A stretch of DNA of 64,000 bases from an uncultured Dialister sp. (GTDB lineage Bacteria > Bacillota > Negativicutes > Veillonellales > Dialisteraceae), in the NCBI GenBank assembly GCA_902462205.1, contig CABQAR010000005.1, forward strand, positions 1-64,000. The letters are read 5' to 3'. Numbering within the stretch: the stretch's first letter is position 1; each line of letters begins with the position of its first letter. A program made the translations under genes and the position numbers. Positions 1-8,179 of the stretch are shown here, in pieces. The notes under the pieces were generated by a model that saw only the letters and a program-made list of their open reading frames with translations, searched no databases and was not told the DNA's origin.

Positions 1-57
1 GAAAGTACTTGGCTGGAAGCGGCCCGGGAGGATAGGAAGCTGCTGATAAAGAAAAGG

Positions 58-85
58 GCACCTGCAGGGATGCGGGTGCTTTTTT
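58..85 (+). terminator. Intrinsic terminator of an upstream gene outside the window
   Basis: A 9-bp stem (GCACCTGCA with TGCGGGTGC, one G-U pair) closes a GGGA loop and is followed by six T's. It ends transcription of whatever gene enters from the left, so the CRISPR array probably needs its own promoter. Confidence 0.75.
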
Positions 86-107
86 GCATGGAAAGAATGG
101 GACAGGA

Positions 108-143
108 AATTAGGAATGATGAATTAGGAATGAGGAATTGAGG
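108..143. repeat. 14-bp tandem direct repeat (2.5 copies)
   Basis: AATTAGGAATGATG (108-121) is followed by AATTAGGAATGAGG (122-135) and a partial AATTGAGG (136-143). A second direct repeat of CAGAAGACAGA at 190-200 and 204-214 has the same 14-bp period. Both are non-coding. I infer remnants of a dispersed intergenic repeat family; only a genome-wide search would show copies. Confidence 0.5.
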
Positions 144-553
144 TGCGCCGCATCAAATTATATTGCGGCGGGATTTAGTAGTCAGTGGACAGAAGACAGA
201 GGTCAGAAGACAGAAATTCCTTGATTTCCTTCATTCTTTAGGACGGTAGGTGTATTTAAAATCTGCAACCATTGCCCAGATTCTTCATTACATTCAAGAA
301 TGACAGGGCAAGGGCAATTTACCTTTATTGGGACGAACTGCTTGCCGTCATCCTCGAGCGCAGCGATGGCAAGAGAACAATTTTTGAAGGAATGAAATGA
401 CGCATGAATCGTAGTCCTTCACGGATGCAGTGGCAGAGACGCCATACCCGACCAACGGGAGCGGTAAGGATCTGGCAGAGGATGGAGGTGTTGAATACCA
501 AATTTCAACCCAAATTTTTATGGGCTTTGGGGAGTGCGATAAAACCTGTATGT

Positions 554-583
554 TTGCAAAGGGAAATAAATTTGGGGTAAAAT
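554..583 (+). promoter_or_regulatory. Candidate pre-crRNA promoter in the CRISPR leader
   Basis: TTGCAA (554-559) and TAAAAT (578-583) are separated by 18 bp. Transcription would start near 590, about 50 bp before the first repeat and in the direction expected from the degenerate repeat at the far end. Identified by eye only. Confidence 0.4.
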
Positions 584-638
584 AGATAAAACGAGGATAC
601 ATCCAGACAGTATCGCAATACCTTTCAGATTTTTTACA

Positions 639-1088
639 GTTATCTGCCGCGTAGGCAGCTTAGAAATGTGGCATATTCCTAACCGTCACCTCGCTTTTCG
701 TTATCTGCCGCGTAGGCAGCTTAGAAATCTACCTGCACGGTATCACCTTCATGGAACTGGTTATCTGCCGCGTAGGCAGCTTAGAAAGTACCTGTTCAAC
801 GCATCTATTCTTTCTCGCTGTTATCTGTCGCATAGGCAGCTTAGAAAATGTCGCGGTCGCTGTTGCTGTACGTGTATAGGTTATCTGCCGCATAGGCAGC
901 TTAGAAAACGGGTATCTTTTGCTTACTTTGTGTTTCTTCTGTTATCTGCCGCATAGGCAGCTTAGAAAGCGATCACTGAAAAATACATCGGACTGGTTGT
1001 GTTATCTGCCGCATAGGCAGCTTAGAAAAAGCATTTCTGCAATCATAAAAAGCATCCATAATTACCTGCCGCGTAGGCAGCTCGGTAA
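639..1088 (+). CRISPR. Type I-F-like CRISPR array, 8 repeats, 7 spacers
   Basis: Eight 28-bp repeats start at 639, 700, 760, 820, 880, 941, 1001 and 1061. The seven spacers are 32 or 33 bp (33 for the first and fifth). The repeat begins GTTATCTGCC, contains the stem CTGCC/GGCAG around a 5-nt loop, and ends CTTAGAAA. This closely resembles repeats cut by Cas6f (Csy4) in type I-F systems, which also use 32-bp spacers. The last repeat has a changed first base and a decayed 3' end, so the leader lies to the left and crRNA reads rightward. Repeats 1-3 and 8 have loop GCGTA; repeats 4-7 have GCATA. Repeat 4 has a C-to-T change in the stem that keeps pairing as a G-U wobble. No cas gene is present in the window. 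Confidence 0.95.
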
Positions 1089-1095
1089 TATGCGA

Positions 1096-1124
1096 TTGAT
1101 AGTTTTCGATTCGTATGCTAATAT
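1096..1124 (+). promoter_or_regulatory. Promoter of the glycine cleavage operon
   Basis: TTGATA (1096-1101), 17 bp, TAATAT (1119-1124). It begins only 8 bp after the end of the last CRISPR repeat and lies ~55 bp before the riboswitch, so the riboswitch falls inside the leader transcript. Confidence 0.6.
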
Positions 1125-1176
1125 ATGGACAGAATTTCATATGTTCATTGCTGGATATCATTTTTTGCAAGGGATG

Positions 1177-1351
1177 AAAGTACCGGGAGAGTCCGTCAGG
1201 CACCGAAGGGGAGAAACTCTCAGGTAAAAGGACCGGTACCCGACTATCCTCTGGAGAGTCCTTTTTAAGGCACCGACGAGGCAAGCTGTGAGGTTTATCT
1301 TTCAGGTACAAGGACAGAGGCGCACTGTAGATTTTTACAGTGCGCTTTTTT
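1177..1351 (+). promoter_or_regulatory. Tandem glycine riboswitch (gcvT element) with terminator platform
   Basis: Two glycine aptamers lie side by side. Aptamer 1 spans about 1180-1239, closed by GTACCGG (1180-1186) and CCGGTAC (1233-1239). Aptamer 2 spans about 1248-1320, closed by CCTCTG (1248-1253) and CAGAGG (1315-1320). Both carry the family's conserved GGCACCGA core (from 1199 and 1269) and AGGTA(A/C)AAGGAC block. A short linker separates them. An intrinsic terminator (1320-1351) shares its first base with the last base of the aptamer-2 P1 stem, so aptamer folding and termination could compete. In this family glycine binding usually turns on gcv genes, which fits the downstream operon. 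Confidence 0.95.
1320..1351 (+). terminator. Riboswitch-controlled intrinsic terminator
   Basis: A perfect 10-bp stem (GCGCACTGTA 1320-1329, TACAGTGCGC 1336-1345) with a 6-nt loop and a T-run (1346-1351), 28 bp before the gcvT start. It is the expression platform of the glycine riboswitch. Confidence 0.9.
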
Positions 1352-1379
1352 GTTAAGAAGCATAGTAAGGAGGATGAGG

Positions 1380-2462
1380 ATGGATAAGAAGACACCGCTT
1401 TATGAAAGCCATGTGGCGCTCAAGGGAAAGATGGTTTCTTTTGGCGGGTATGTGATGCCTGTCCAGTATGACCAAGGCATATTGGCGGAGCATATGGCCG
1501 TGCGGACGAAGGCAGGGCTGTTTGATGTTTCCCATATGGGGGAAGTGGTTTTCGAGGGGGCAGGTGCGCTTTCGACAATCAACCATCTTTTCAGTAATGA
1601 TTACACTTCTCTTGCGGTAGGGCGCGTCCGCTACGGGACAATGCTGAATGAGCAGGGCGGCGTGATCGATGATCTCATCGTGTACCGCCTGGATGAGGAG
1701 AAGTATCTGGTGGTCGTCAATGCGGCGACCCATGACCATGATGTGGAGCATATGAGGAAGCATATCCTCGCAGATACGTCTTTTGTGGATATTTCAGAAG
1801 AAACGGGGCTGATTTCCCTGCAGGGGCCGCTGTCAAAGGAAATTCTTTCGCCCCTTGTGGAGGGCGGCAATTTGCCGGTGCAGTATTACAGTTCTTTCCA
1901 GCACGTATTTATTGCGGGCTTTGACTGCATGGTTTCCCGGACGGGTTATACCGGGGAGTTCGGGTATGAAATATTCTGCCCTGTCGATGGCACGGAAAAA
2001 ATTTGGACGCTGATCCTTGAATCCGGACGTAGCAAGGGGCTTCTTCCCTGCGGTTTAGGGGCGAGGGATACGCTTCGTCTGGAAGCGGCAATGCCTTTAT
2101 ACGGGCATGAGATGGATGAAACGGTCAGTCCGCTCGAAACAGGGCTTGATTTCGGAGTGAAACTGGATAAGCCTGATTTCATCGGACGGGATGCGCTCTT
2201 GGCGAATCCGCCGCAACGGGAACGGATCGGCCTGAAAGTTGTCGGCCGTGGGATCGTCAGAGAAGAAACGGAGCTTTTCTTTCATGGAGAGAAGCTTGGG
2301 GAAACGACGTCCGGCACGTTCTGTCCTTATTTGAAGGGGGCGTATGCCATGGCGCTTGTTCCGAGAAATGTCGTCAGGGTCGGCGATGTGGTGGAGGCCA
2401 TGGTCAGAGGCAGGCCTGTTTCCTGCGAGGTGGTACCGCTTCCGTTTTATAAGCGTTCATAA
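1380..2462 (+). CDS. gcvT: Glycine cleavage system T protein (aminomethyltransferase)
   Basis: This cytoplasmic T protein releases ammonia from the aminomethyl group carried on lipoylated H protein and gives 5,10-methylene-tetrahydrofolate. The 360-aa product starts MDKKTPLYESHVALKGKMV, typical of GcvT, and has the conserved YGTMLNEQGG and RTGYTGEFGYEI segments. The ATG at 1380 sits 5 bp after AAGGAGG and is preferred over ATG 1374 and upstream in-frame codons that lie in the riboswitch. It is the first gene of the operon and directly under glycine riboswitch control. Length fits the family (~360-370 aa). Confidence 0.95.
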   Translation: MDKKTPLYESHVALKGKMVSFGGYVMPVQYDQGILAEHMAVRTKAGLFDVSHMGEVVFEGAGALSTINHLFSNDYTSLAVGRVRYGTMLNEQGGVIDDLIVYRLDEEKYLVVVNAATHDHDVEHMRKHILADTSFVDISEETGLISLQGPLSKEILSPLVEGGNLPVQYYSSFQHVFIAGFDCMVSRTGYTGEFGYEIFCPVDGTEKIWTLILESGRSKGLLPCGLGARDTLRLEAAMPLYGHEMDETVSPLETGLDFGVKLDKPDFIGRDALLANPPQRERIGLKVVGRGIVREETELFFHGEKLGETTSGTFCPYLKGAYAMALVPRNVVRVGDVVEAMVRGRPVSCEVVPLPFYKRS

Positions 2463-2551
2463 GGATATTTCCTTACGGCAGGGAATCAATCAGGGCATTA
2501 GCCATGGAAATCCGTGGCAGATCATATATTTAATCATCAGGAGGGATTATC

Positions 2552-2935
2552 ATGGAATTTCCGAAATATTTAAAATATGCAAAGACGCATGAATGGGTAA
2601 ATGATGAAAACGGCGTGACTGAAATCGGGCTGACCGATTATGCCCAGGACCAGCTGGGGGATATCGTTTTCGTCAATCTTCCTGAAGAAGGGGATGAGGT
2701 GACGATCGGGGAGTCCTTTGCGGATATCGAATCGGTCAAGGCGGTGTCGGACGTATACAGTCCGGTGACCGGCGTGGTGGAAGAGGTGAATGAGGCGCTT
2801 CTGGATTCTCCCGAATCAGTGAACGGGGCGCCTTACGAAACATGGCTTATCCGCGTCAGGGAAGTCACGGAGACCGAAGAGCTGATGGGCGCAGAGGAGT
2901 ATGAGGAGTTCTGTAAAAACGGCGGGGAGGAGTAA
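2552..2935 (+). CDS. gcvH: Glycine cleavage system H protein
   Basis: This is the lipoyl carrier that shuttles the aminomethyl intermediate between P, T and L proteins. It is 127 aa, the usual size. The lipoyl-attachment lysine is K63 in DIESVKAVSDVYSP. The ATG follows AGGAGGG by 5-6 bp. It lies 89 bp after gcvT and its stop is 1 bp before gcvPA. The neighbouring lplA could attach lipoate to this protein. Confidence 0.97.
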   Translation: MEFPKYLKYAKTHEWVNDENGVTEIGLTDYAQDQLGDIVFVNLPEEGDEVTIGESFADIESVKAVSDVYSPVTGVVEEVNEALLDSPESVNGAPYETWLIRVREVTETEELMGAEEYEEFCKNGGEE

Positions 2936-2936
2936 T

Positions 2937-4244
2937 ATGGGGAATTACAGTCCTTCTTCGCAGGAAGAAATCAGGGAGATGCTCGCCTGCGTCGGTTGTG
3001 AAAGCGTGGATGGCCTGTATAAGGATGTGCCGTCCGCCGTATATGGGAAGCACATAGATATTCCCGATGGAATGAGCGAACTGGAGGTGCTGGAGGATAT
3101 CAGGGCCACGGCGGATAAAAACGTGGTCTATAAAAGTGTTTTCCGCGGCGCCGGCGCTTACTGCCATTATATTCCTGCCATTGTGAAAAATGTGATTTCT
3201 AAAGAGGCCTTCCGTACGACGTACACGCCATATCAGGCGGAAATCAGCCAGGGGAACCTGCAGTCCATTTTTGAGTTCCAGACCATGATCTGCGAGCTGA
3301 CAGGCATGGACGCGGCAAATGCATCGGTCTATGACGGAGCGTCTGCCGCAGCGGAAGCGGTGCTGATGTGTCAGGAGAAAAAGAAATCCAAGGTCATCGT
3401 TTCAGAAACAATCCATCCCCATACGATGGAAGTCATTCAGACATATTGCCGCAGCCGCCATGTGGAAGTGGCAGTCATTCCGGAAAAGGAAGGCACGACG
3501 GATCTGGATGCACTGAAAAAAGAATTGGACGACGGCACGGCCTGCATCTATTTCCAGCAGCCCAATTTTTACGGACTGATTGAAGAAGCGGAAACCATCA
3601 TCGAGGCGGCCCATCTTGTGAAGGCGAAGGCCATCATGGGCGTCCAGCCTGTTACGTTGGGCGTGATGAAGACGCCCCGTGAGCTGGGAGCGGATATTGC
3701 AGTTGGCGAGGCGCAGCCGCTTGGACTTCCTCTGTCCTTCGGAGGCCCTTATATCGGATTCATGACCTGTCTGGAGAAAATGGTCCGCAAGCTGCCGGGA
3801 CGTATCGTCGGCGCGACGACGGATGATAAGGGGAACCGGTGCTTCGTTCTGACATTGCAGGCAAGGGAGCAGCATATCCGAAGGGAAAAGGCATCGTCCA
3901 ACGTATGTTCCAATCAGGCGCTCTGCGCTATGGCAGTGGGCGCGTATCTGTCCGCCGTCGGGCCGGACGGACTGGCTGACGTGGCTAAATCGTGCTACGA
4001 AAAGGCGCACTATCTGGCAAAAAAATTGGGAGAAATAGGATTCACGAGGGTGCATGGCAAGCCGTTCTTTAATGAATTTCTGACAGATTGCCCGTCCGAT
4101 CCGTTGGAGATAGAAAGAAAATTATCAGAAAAGGGCATACTGGCAGGACTTCCCATAGGAAATAAAATGCTCTGGTGCGTGACGGAAATGAATTCCAGAA
4201 AGCAGATGGATCAGCTGGTGGATATACTGAAAGGAGGGAACTGA
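2937..4244 (+). CDS. gcvPA: Glycine dehydrogenase (decarboxylating) subunit 1
   Basis: This is the N-terminal half of the split P protein, which with GcvPB decarboxylates glycine using PLP and loads the aminomethyl group on H protein. The 435-aa product contains the family segments RGAGAYCHYIPA, TPYQAEISQGNLQSIFEFQT and GGPYIGFMTC. The ATG at 2937 follows GGGGAGGAG and lies 1 bp after the gcvH stop; an earlier in-frame ATG (2901) lies inside gcvH and is less likely. The two-gene P protein is the form common in Firmicutes and other anaerobes. Confidence 0.95.
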   Translation: MGNYSPSSQEEIREMLACVGCESVDGLYKDVPSAVYGKHIDIPDGMSELEVLEDIRATADKNVVYKSVFRGAGAYCHYIPAIVKNVISKEAFRTTYTPYQAEISQGNLQSIFEFQTMICELTGMDAANASVYDGASAAAEAVLMCQEKKKSKVIVSETIHPHTMEVIQTYCRSRHVEVAVIPEKEGTTDLDALKKELDDGTACIYFQQPNFYGLIEEAETIIEAAHLVKAKAIMGVQPVTLGVMKTPRELGADIAVGEAQPLGLPLSFGGPYIGFMTCLEKMVRKLPGRIVGATTDDKGNRCFVLTLQAREQHIRREKASSNVCSNQALCAMAVGAYLSAVGPDGLADVAKSCYEKAHYLAKKLGEIGFTRVHGKPFFNEFLTDCPSDPLEIERKLSEKGILAGLPIGNKMLWCVTEMNSRKQMDQLVDILKGGN

Positions 4245-4245
4245 T

Positions 4246-5679
4246 ATGGAGTTGGTTTTTGAAAAAAGCAGGAAAGGCCATAAGATGGATATCATTCCTG
4301 CCTCTGATGTGCCTGCGGTTCCCTTTGACTTTGAACTGCGCGCCGAAAAGCCGAGACTGCCTGAGCTTTCAGAGGTGGAACTGGATCGGCACTATGCGGA
4401 ACTGGAAAAGCAGGTATTCGGTGTCAACCACGGGTTCTATCCGCTTGGTTCCTGCACGATGAAATATAATCCGGCGGTTAATGAACAGGCGGCAGGACTG
4501 CCGTCATTCACGGAAGCCCATCCTCTGGCTCCTGAGGAATCCGTACAGGGCTCGCTGGAAATTATTTATGAAGCACAGGAGCTTCTGGGAAAGATTACAG
4601 GCATGGATGCCATCACGGTGCAGCCGGCAGCCGGCGCCCACGGTGAATATACAGGCCTTCTTCTGATTCGTGCCTATCATGAATCCAGAGGGGATACGGG
4701 CAGGACGAAAATCATCGTTCCTGATTCCGCCCATGGTACGAATCCGGCATCTGCCACCATGGCAGGTTATGATGTGATTTCCATCAAGTCGAACGAAAAG
4801 GGCGGCGTCGATCTGGAGAGCCTGCGGGCGGCCGTCGGCCCTGATACGGCAGGACTTATGCTGACTAATCCGAATACCCTCGGTATTTTTGATTCCAATA
4901 TCCTTGAAATCACGAAAATCATCCATGAAGCGGGCGGCCTCTGCTATTATGACGGAGCCAATCTGAATGCCGTCGTCGGCCGTGTTCGTCCCGGAGACAT
5001 GGGATTCGACTGCGTCCATCTGAATCTGCATAAAACATTTTCCACGCCCCATGGCGGCGGCGGACCGGGTGCGGGACCGGTGGGATGCAAGGATTTCCTG
5101 AAAAAATTCCTGCCGGCACCGGTCGTTGTGAAAGAGGGAGAAAGCTACCATTTTGAGAAGCCTGCCGACTCTTTCGGGCGCGTCAGCCTGTTTTACGGAA
5201 ACTTCCTTGTCATCGTACGCGCCCTCACTTATATAAAGACGCTCGGTGCGGACGGACTTGCCCATGTATCCGCCAATGCGGTGCTGAATGCGAACTATCT
5301 GATGAAAAAGCTGGAAGGGCACATGAAGATGGCTTATCCGGGAATCTGCATGCACGAATTCGTCATGACGCTGGAAGATTATCATAAGGAAACAGGTGTA
5401 TCGGCACTTGATGCGGCGAAAAGGCTGCTTGATTTCGGCATGCATCCGCCGACCATGTATTTCCCTCTGATCGTCCATGAAGCCTTAATGGCGGAACCGA
5501 CGGAAACAGAATCCAAGGAAACGCTGGACCGGGCAGCAGAAATTTTCATCAAAGTATTTGAAGAAGGACGGACGGATCCGGATATGCTCCACGGCGCTCC
5601 GCACAACACGCCGATCGGCCGTCCCGATGAAGTGAATGCGGCACGCCATCCCGTGCTCCGCTATCGTTTCGGAGAATGA
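4246..5679 (+). CDS. gcvPB: Glycine dehydrogenase (decarboxylating) subunit 2
   Basis: This is the C-terminal, PLP-binding half of the P protein, 477 aa. The PLP lysine is K263 in HLNLHKTFSTPHGGGGPG, after the conserved VPDSAHGTNPASA segment (158-170). The ATG follows AAAGGAGGG by 5 bp and is 1 bp downstream of the gcvPA stop, so the two subunits are co-translated. Length and motifs are complete. Confidence 0.96.
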   Translation: MELVFEKSRKGHKMDIIPASDVPAVPFDFELRAEKPRLPELSEVELDRHYAELEKQVFGVNHGFYPLGSCTMKYNPAVNEQAAGLPSFTEAHPLAPEESVQGSLEIIYEAQELLGKITGMDAITVQPAAGAHGEYTGLLLIRAYHESRGDTGRTKIIVPDSAHGTNPASATMAGYDVISIKSNEKGGVDLESLRAAVGPDTAGLMLTNPNTLGIFDSNILEITKIIHEAGGLCYYDGANLNAVVGRVRPGDMGFDCVHLNLHKTFSTPHGGGGPGAGPVGCKDFLKKFLPAPVVVKEGESYHFEKPADSFGRVSLFYGNFLVIVRALTYIKTLGADGLAHVSANAVLNANYLMKKLEGHMKMAYPGICMHEFVMTLEDYHKETGVSALDAAKRLLDFGMHPPTMYFPLIVHEALMAEPTETESKETLDRAAEIFIKVFEEGRTDPDMLHGAPHNTPIGRPDEVNAARHPVLRYRFGE

Positions 5680-5680
5680 C

Positions 5681-6673
5681 ATGGATTGCTCCGTATATGT
5701 GAATTATAAGGAAACACAGGATCCATACCTGAATCTGGCGACAGAAAAATATTTCATGGAAACCGTGGGAGAAGAGGAAGTGATCCTTTTCCTGTGGCAG
5801 AACAGGCAGACCGTGGTAATCGGGCGGAATCAGAATGCGTGGCATGAATGTGACATCAGCAGGCTGGAGGGGGAAGGCGGCCGTCTGGCCCGCCGGCTTT
5901 CCGGCGGCGGCGCTGTCTACCATGATCTGGGAAATCTCAATTTTTCTTTTATCGCACGAAAAAAAGTCTATGATGTGGAGCGTCAGATGTCCGTCATTGC
6001 GGATGCGGCCGGAAGTTTCGGCATCCATGCGGAAAAAGACGGAAGGAATGACATCAAGGTCGATGGGCGGAAATTTTCCGGAAACGCATTCTTCAAGTCG
6101 AAGGATCACTGCTGCCATCACGGCACAATCCTCATTGCGGAGCGCATGGATAAAATGATGCGTTATCTCAATGTGGACGGCTCGAAAATGAATTATAAGG
6201 GCGTCGATTCCGTTCCTGCCAGAGTGGTAAATCTGGCTGATCTGAATCCGAAGGTCACGGTGGAAAGCTTTGCCGAAGCGCTGGTGAAGAGCCTTTCCGT
6301 GGTCTATGGCGTGCCTGCAGGAAAACTGGAAACGGAACAGCTGGACAGAAAGCATATAGAAATCAACGAGGAATTTTTTTCTTCCTGGGACTGGCGGTTT
6401 GGAAGCACGAAGATATTTTCCAATGAAATAGAGCATCGTTTCGACTGGGGCTATCTCCGTCTGTATTTCGATGTGGAAAACGGAACGGTGACCCGTGCCG
6501 AAGTGGATTCGGACAGTCTGGAAGCGGATCTGGTGGCACGTTTTCCGTCCGTATTGAAGGGAACGAAATATATCGGGAAAGAGCTGTCGGAAAAAATCAG
6601 CCGACTGCCTGCGGAAACAGAGGCGGAAAAGATGGTCGTGCAGGACAGCGCGGCGTTTTTATCCAACATATAG
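5681..6673 (+). CDS. lplA: Lipoate-protein ligase A
   Basis: It activates lipoate with ATP and attaches it to lipoyl-domain lysines; GcvH is the obvious target here. The 330-aa product has the family core RRLSGGGAVYHDLGNLNFSF (71-90) and the DIKVDGRKFSGNAF lipoate-site segment. The ATG at 5681 is 1 bp after the gcvPB stop; a longer frame beginning inside gcvPB is unlikely. Its place in the gcv operon suggests reliance on scavenged lipoate, though lipA/lipB elsewhere cannot be excluded. Confidence 0.93.
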   Translation: MDCSVYVNYKETQDPYLNLATEKYFMETVGEEEVILFLWQNRQTVVIGRNQNAWHECDISRLEGEGGRLARRLSGGGAVYHDLGNLNFSFIARKKVYDVERQMSVIADAAGSFGIHAEKDGRNDIKVDGRKFSGNAFFKSKDHCCHHGTILIAERMDKMMRYLNVDGSKMNYKGVDSVPARVVNLADLNPKVTVESFAEALVKSLSVVYGVPAGKLETEQLDRKHIEINEEFFSSWDWRFGSTKIFSNEIEHRFDWGYLRLYFDVENGTVTRAEVDSDSLEADLVARFPSVLKGTKYIGKELSEKISRLPAETEAEKMVVQDSAAFLSNI

Positions 6674-6679
6674 GAGGGG

Positions 6680-8068
6680 ATGTTTTTGAAATACGACGTG
6701 GTCATCATCGGAGGCGGGCCGGGCGGTTATGTATGCGCCATCCGCTGTGCGCAGTATGGTCTGAAAACGGCCGTCATTGAAAAAGATTTGATGGGCGGTA
6801 CCTGTCTGAACAGGGGATGCATTCCGACAAAGACGCTCCTTTTTGCGGCAGACCTGCTCAGCAATATGAAAAAGGGAAAATCGTTCGGGGTGGATGTGCA
6901 GAGTATCAGCACGGATTACCCTGCGCTGAAGAGCCGCTGCAGCGATGTCGTGGGACAGCTTCGTGACGGAGTCCTGCGACTGCTGAAGAAGCACAAGGTG
7001 GATATTTATGACGGCATCGGAACCGTGGTGGATCAGGGGCAGGTATCGGTCAAAGGGAAGGATGGAGAAACCATTCTGGAAACGGAAAACATCGTCCTTG
7101 CCACAGGCACGGTTCCGGCGGTGCCTCCCATTACCGGCGCCGATCTGCCGGGTGTATACACGAGTGATTCGCTGCTTTCCACATTGCCTGCGTTAAAAGA
7201 ACTGGTCATTGTCGGCGGCGGGGTCATCGGCGTGGAATTTGCGGAAGCCTATCATGCCTTTGGTGCCAAGGTGACGATTCTGGAAATGCTTCCGCGCCTC
7301 CTTCCGCCTTTCGATACGGATCTGGCAAGGCATCTGGCGGCCTCTTTCAAGAAGAAGGGAATTGCTGTCGTTACCGGCGCCGGCGTGACTTCCATCGAAA
7401 AGGGGGAAACCGGCCTGACGATCCGATACAAGCTGGGAGAAGAGGAAAAATCGGCCGGCGCGGATGGCGTCCTGATTGCAGTGGGCAGGCGTGCGCAGCT
7501 GGACGGACTGCTTCCCTTTGCACTTAAGAAGGAACGGAACCTCATCGTGGTGGATCAGTCATGCCGTACGAGCGAACCGGGCATTTACGCTATCGGAGAT
7601 ATCACCTACGGATATCCCCAGCTCGCCCATTCCGCGGAAGCGCAGGGGAAAGCGGCGGCAGCGGCCATGGCGGGAAAAGAATGTGATATCGATTTCGCCC
7701 TGATTCCGCAATGCGTCTATACGAAACCGGAAATCGCCTCTATTGGTATGAGTGAGGACGAGGCGAAAAAATCCGGCGGTAATCTGAAAATTTCCCGTGT
7801 CATGATGGGAACGAATGCGAAGAGCCTGATTGCCGATGAGGCAGGCTTCATCAAAATGGTTATTGATGAGGAAGACCGTATTCTGGGGGCGTCCCTGCTG
7901 TGCCGTGATGCGGATAATCTGATCGGCGAAGTGGGACTTGCGGTCAGTCAGAAAATGAAGATTTCCGATTTCGTGAAAATCATCCGTCCCCATCCGTCTC
8001 TTGAGGAAGCGCTGGGGGAAACGGCAGAAGCGGCACATGGAATTGCCATCCATACGATGCCCCGCTGA
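6680..8068 (+). CDS. lpdA: Dihydrolipoamide dehydrogenase (glycine cleavage L protein)
   Basis: FAD enzyme that reoxidises dihydrolipoyl-H protein with NAD+. The 462-aa product has the FAD fingerprint GGGPGG (11-16), redox disulfide GTCLNRGC (C42, C47), an NAD fold around IVGGGVIGVEFAEAY, and the C-terminal HPHPSLEEALGE-like dimer segment (here RPHPSLEEALGE). Start choice is uncertain by two codons: ATG 6680 is only about one base from AGGAGGGG, while the in-frame TTG at 6686 has ideal spacing. Last gene of the gcv operon, followed by a terminator at 8084-8115. Confidence 0.95.
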   Translation: MFLKYDVVIIGGGPGGYVCAIRCAQYGLKTAVIEKDLMGGTCLNRGCIPTKTLLFAADLLSNMKKGKSFGVDVQSISTDYPALKSRCSDVVGQLRDGVLRLLKKHKVDIYDGIGTVVDQGQVSVKGKDGETILETENIVLATGTVPAVPPITGADLPGVYTSDSLLSTLPALKELVIVGGGVIGVEFAEAYHAFGAKVTILEMLPRLLPPFDTDLARHLAASFKKKGIAVVTGAGVTSIEKGETGLTIRYKLGEEEKSAGADGVLIAVGRRAQLDGLLPFALKKERNLIVVDQSCRTSEPGIYAIGDITYGYPQLAHSAEAQGKAAAAAMAGKECDIDFALIPQCVYTKPEIASIGMSEDEAKKSGGNLKISRVMMGTNAKSLIADEAGFIKMVIDEEDRILGASLLCRDADNLIGEVGLAVSQKMKISDFVKIIRPHPSLEEALGETAEAAHGIAIHTMPR

Positions 8069-8083
8069 AACAGAAAGCGATGG

Positions 8084-8115
8084 AAATGGGATTGCCTTCG
8101 GGCAGTCTCATTTTT
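8084..8115 (+). terminator. Terminator of the glycine cleavage operon
   Basis: AAATGGGATTGCC (8084-8096) pairs with GGCAGTCTCATTT (8101-8113) through a TTCG tetraloop with two G-U pairs, followed by a short T-run. Confidence 0.8.
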
Positions 8116-8179
8116 ACTTGCTTGTAGGGCATGGGCCGCGCATGATAAAATAAAGAAAAATTTTTCAAGGAGCAGGAAA

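Larger units (their letters stand above)
1..638. other. Left-edge non-coding region and CRISPR leader
   Basis: No convincing gene lies here. The first ~46 bases are probably the tail of a rightward gene outside the window: the two frames that close before the terminator at 58-85 stop at 33 and 46, and neither tail is recognisable. Positions 108-143 and 190-214 hold short direct repeats, and 146-170 is a hairpin (7-bp stem CGCCGCA/TGCGGCG). From ~480 to 638 the DNA becomes A/T-rich directly before the first CRISPR repeat, as expected of a leader. An 84-codon minus-strand frame at 348-602 has no ribosome-binding site or recognisable sequence and is not called. Confidence 0.6.

Noticed and set aside
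348..602. 84-codon minus-strand frame left of the array
   Set aside because: No ribosome-binding site, no recognisable protein features; it lies in leader-like A/T-rich DNA.
666..1227. Plus-strand frames across the CRISPR array with a repeated YLPxRQLRK motif
   Set aside because: They are translations of the repeats themselves; spacers differ and no ribosome-binding site exists.
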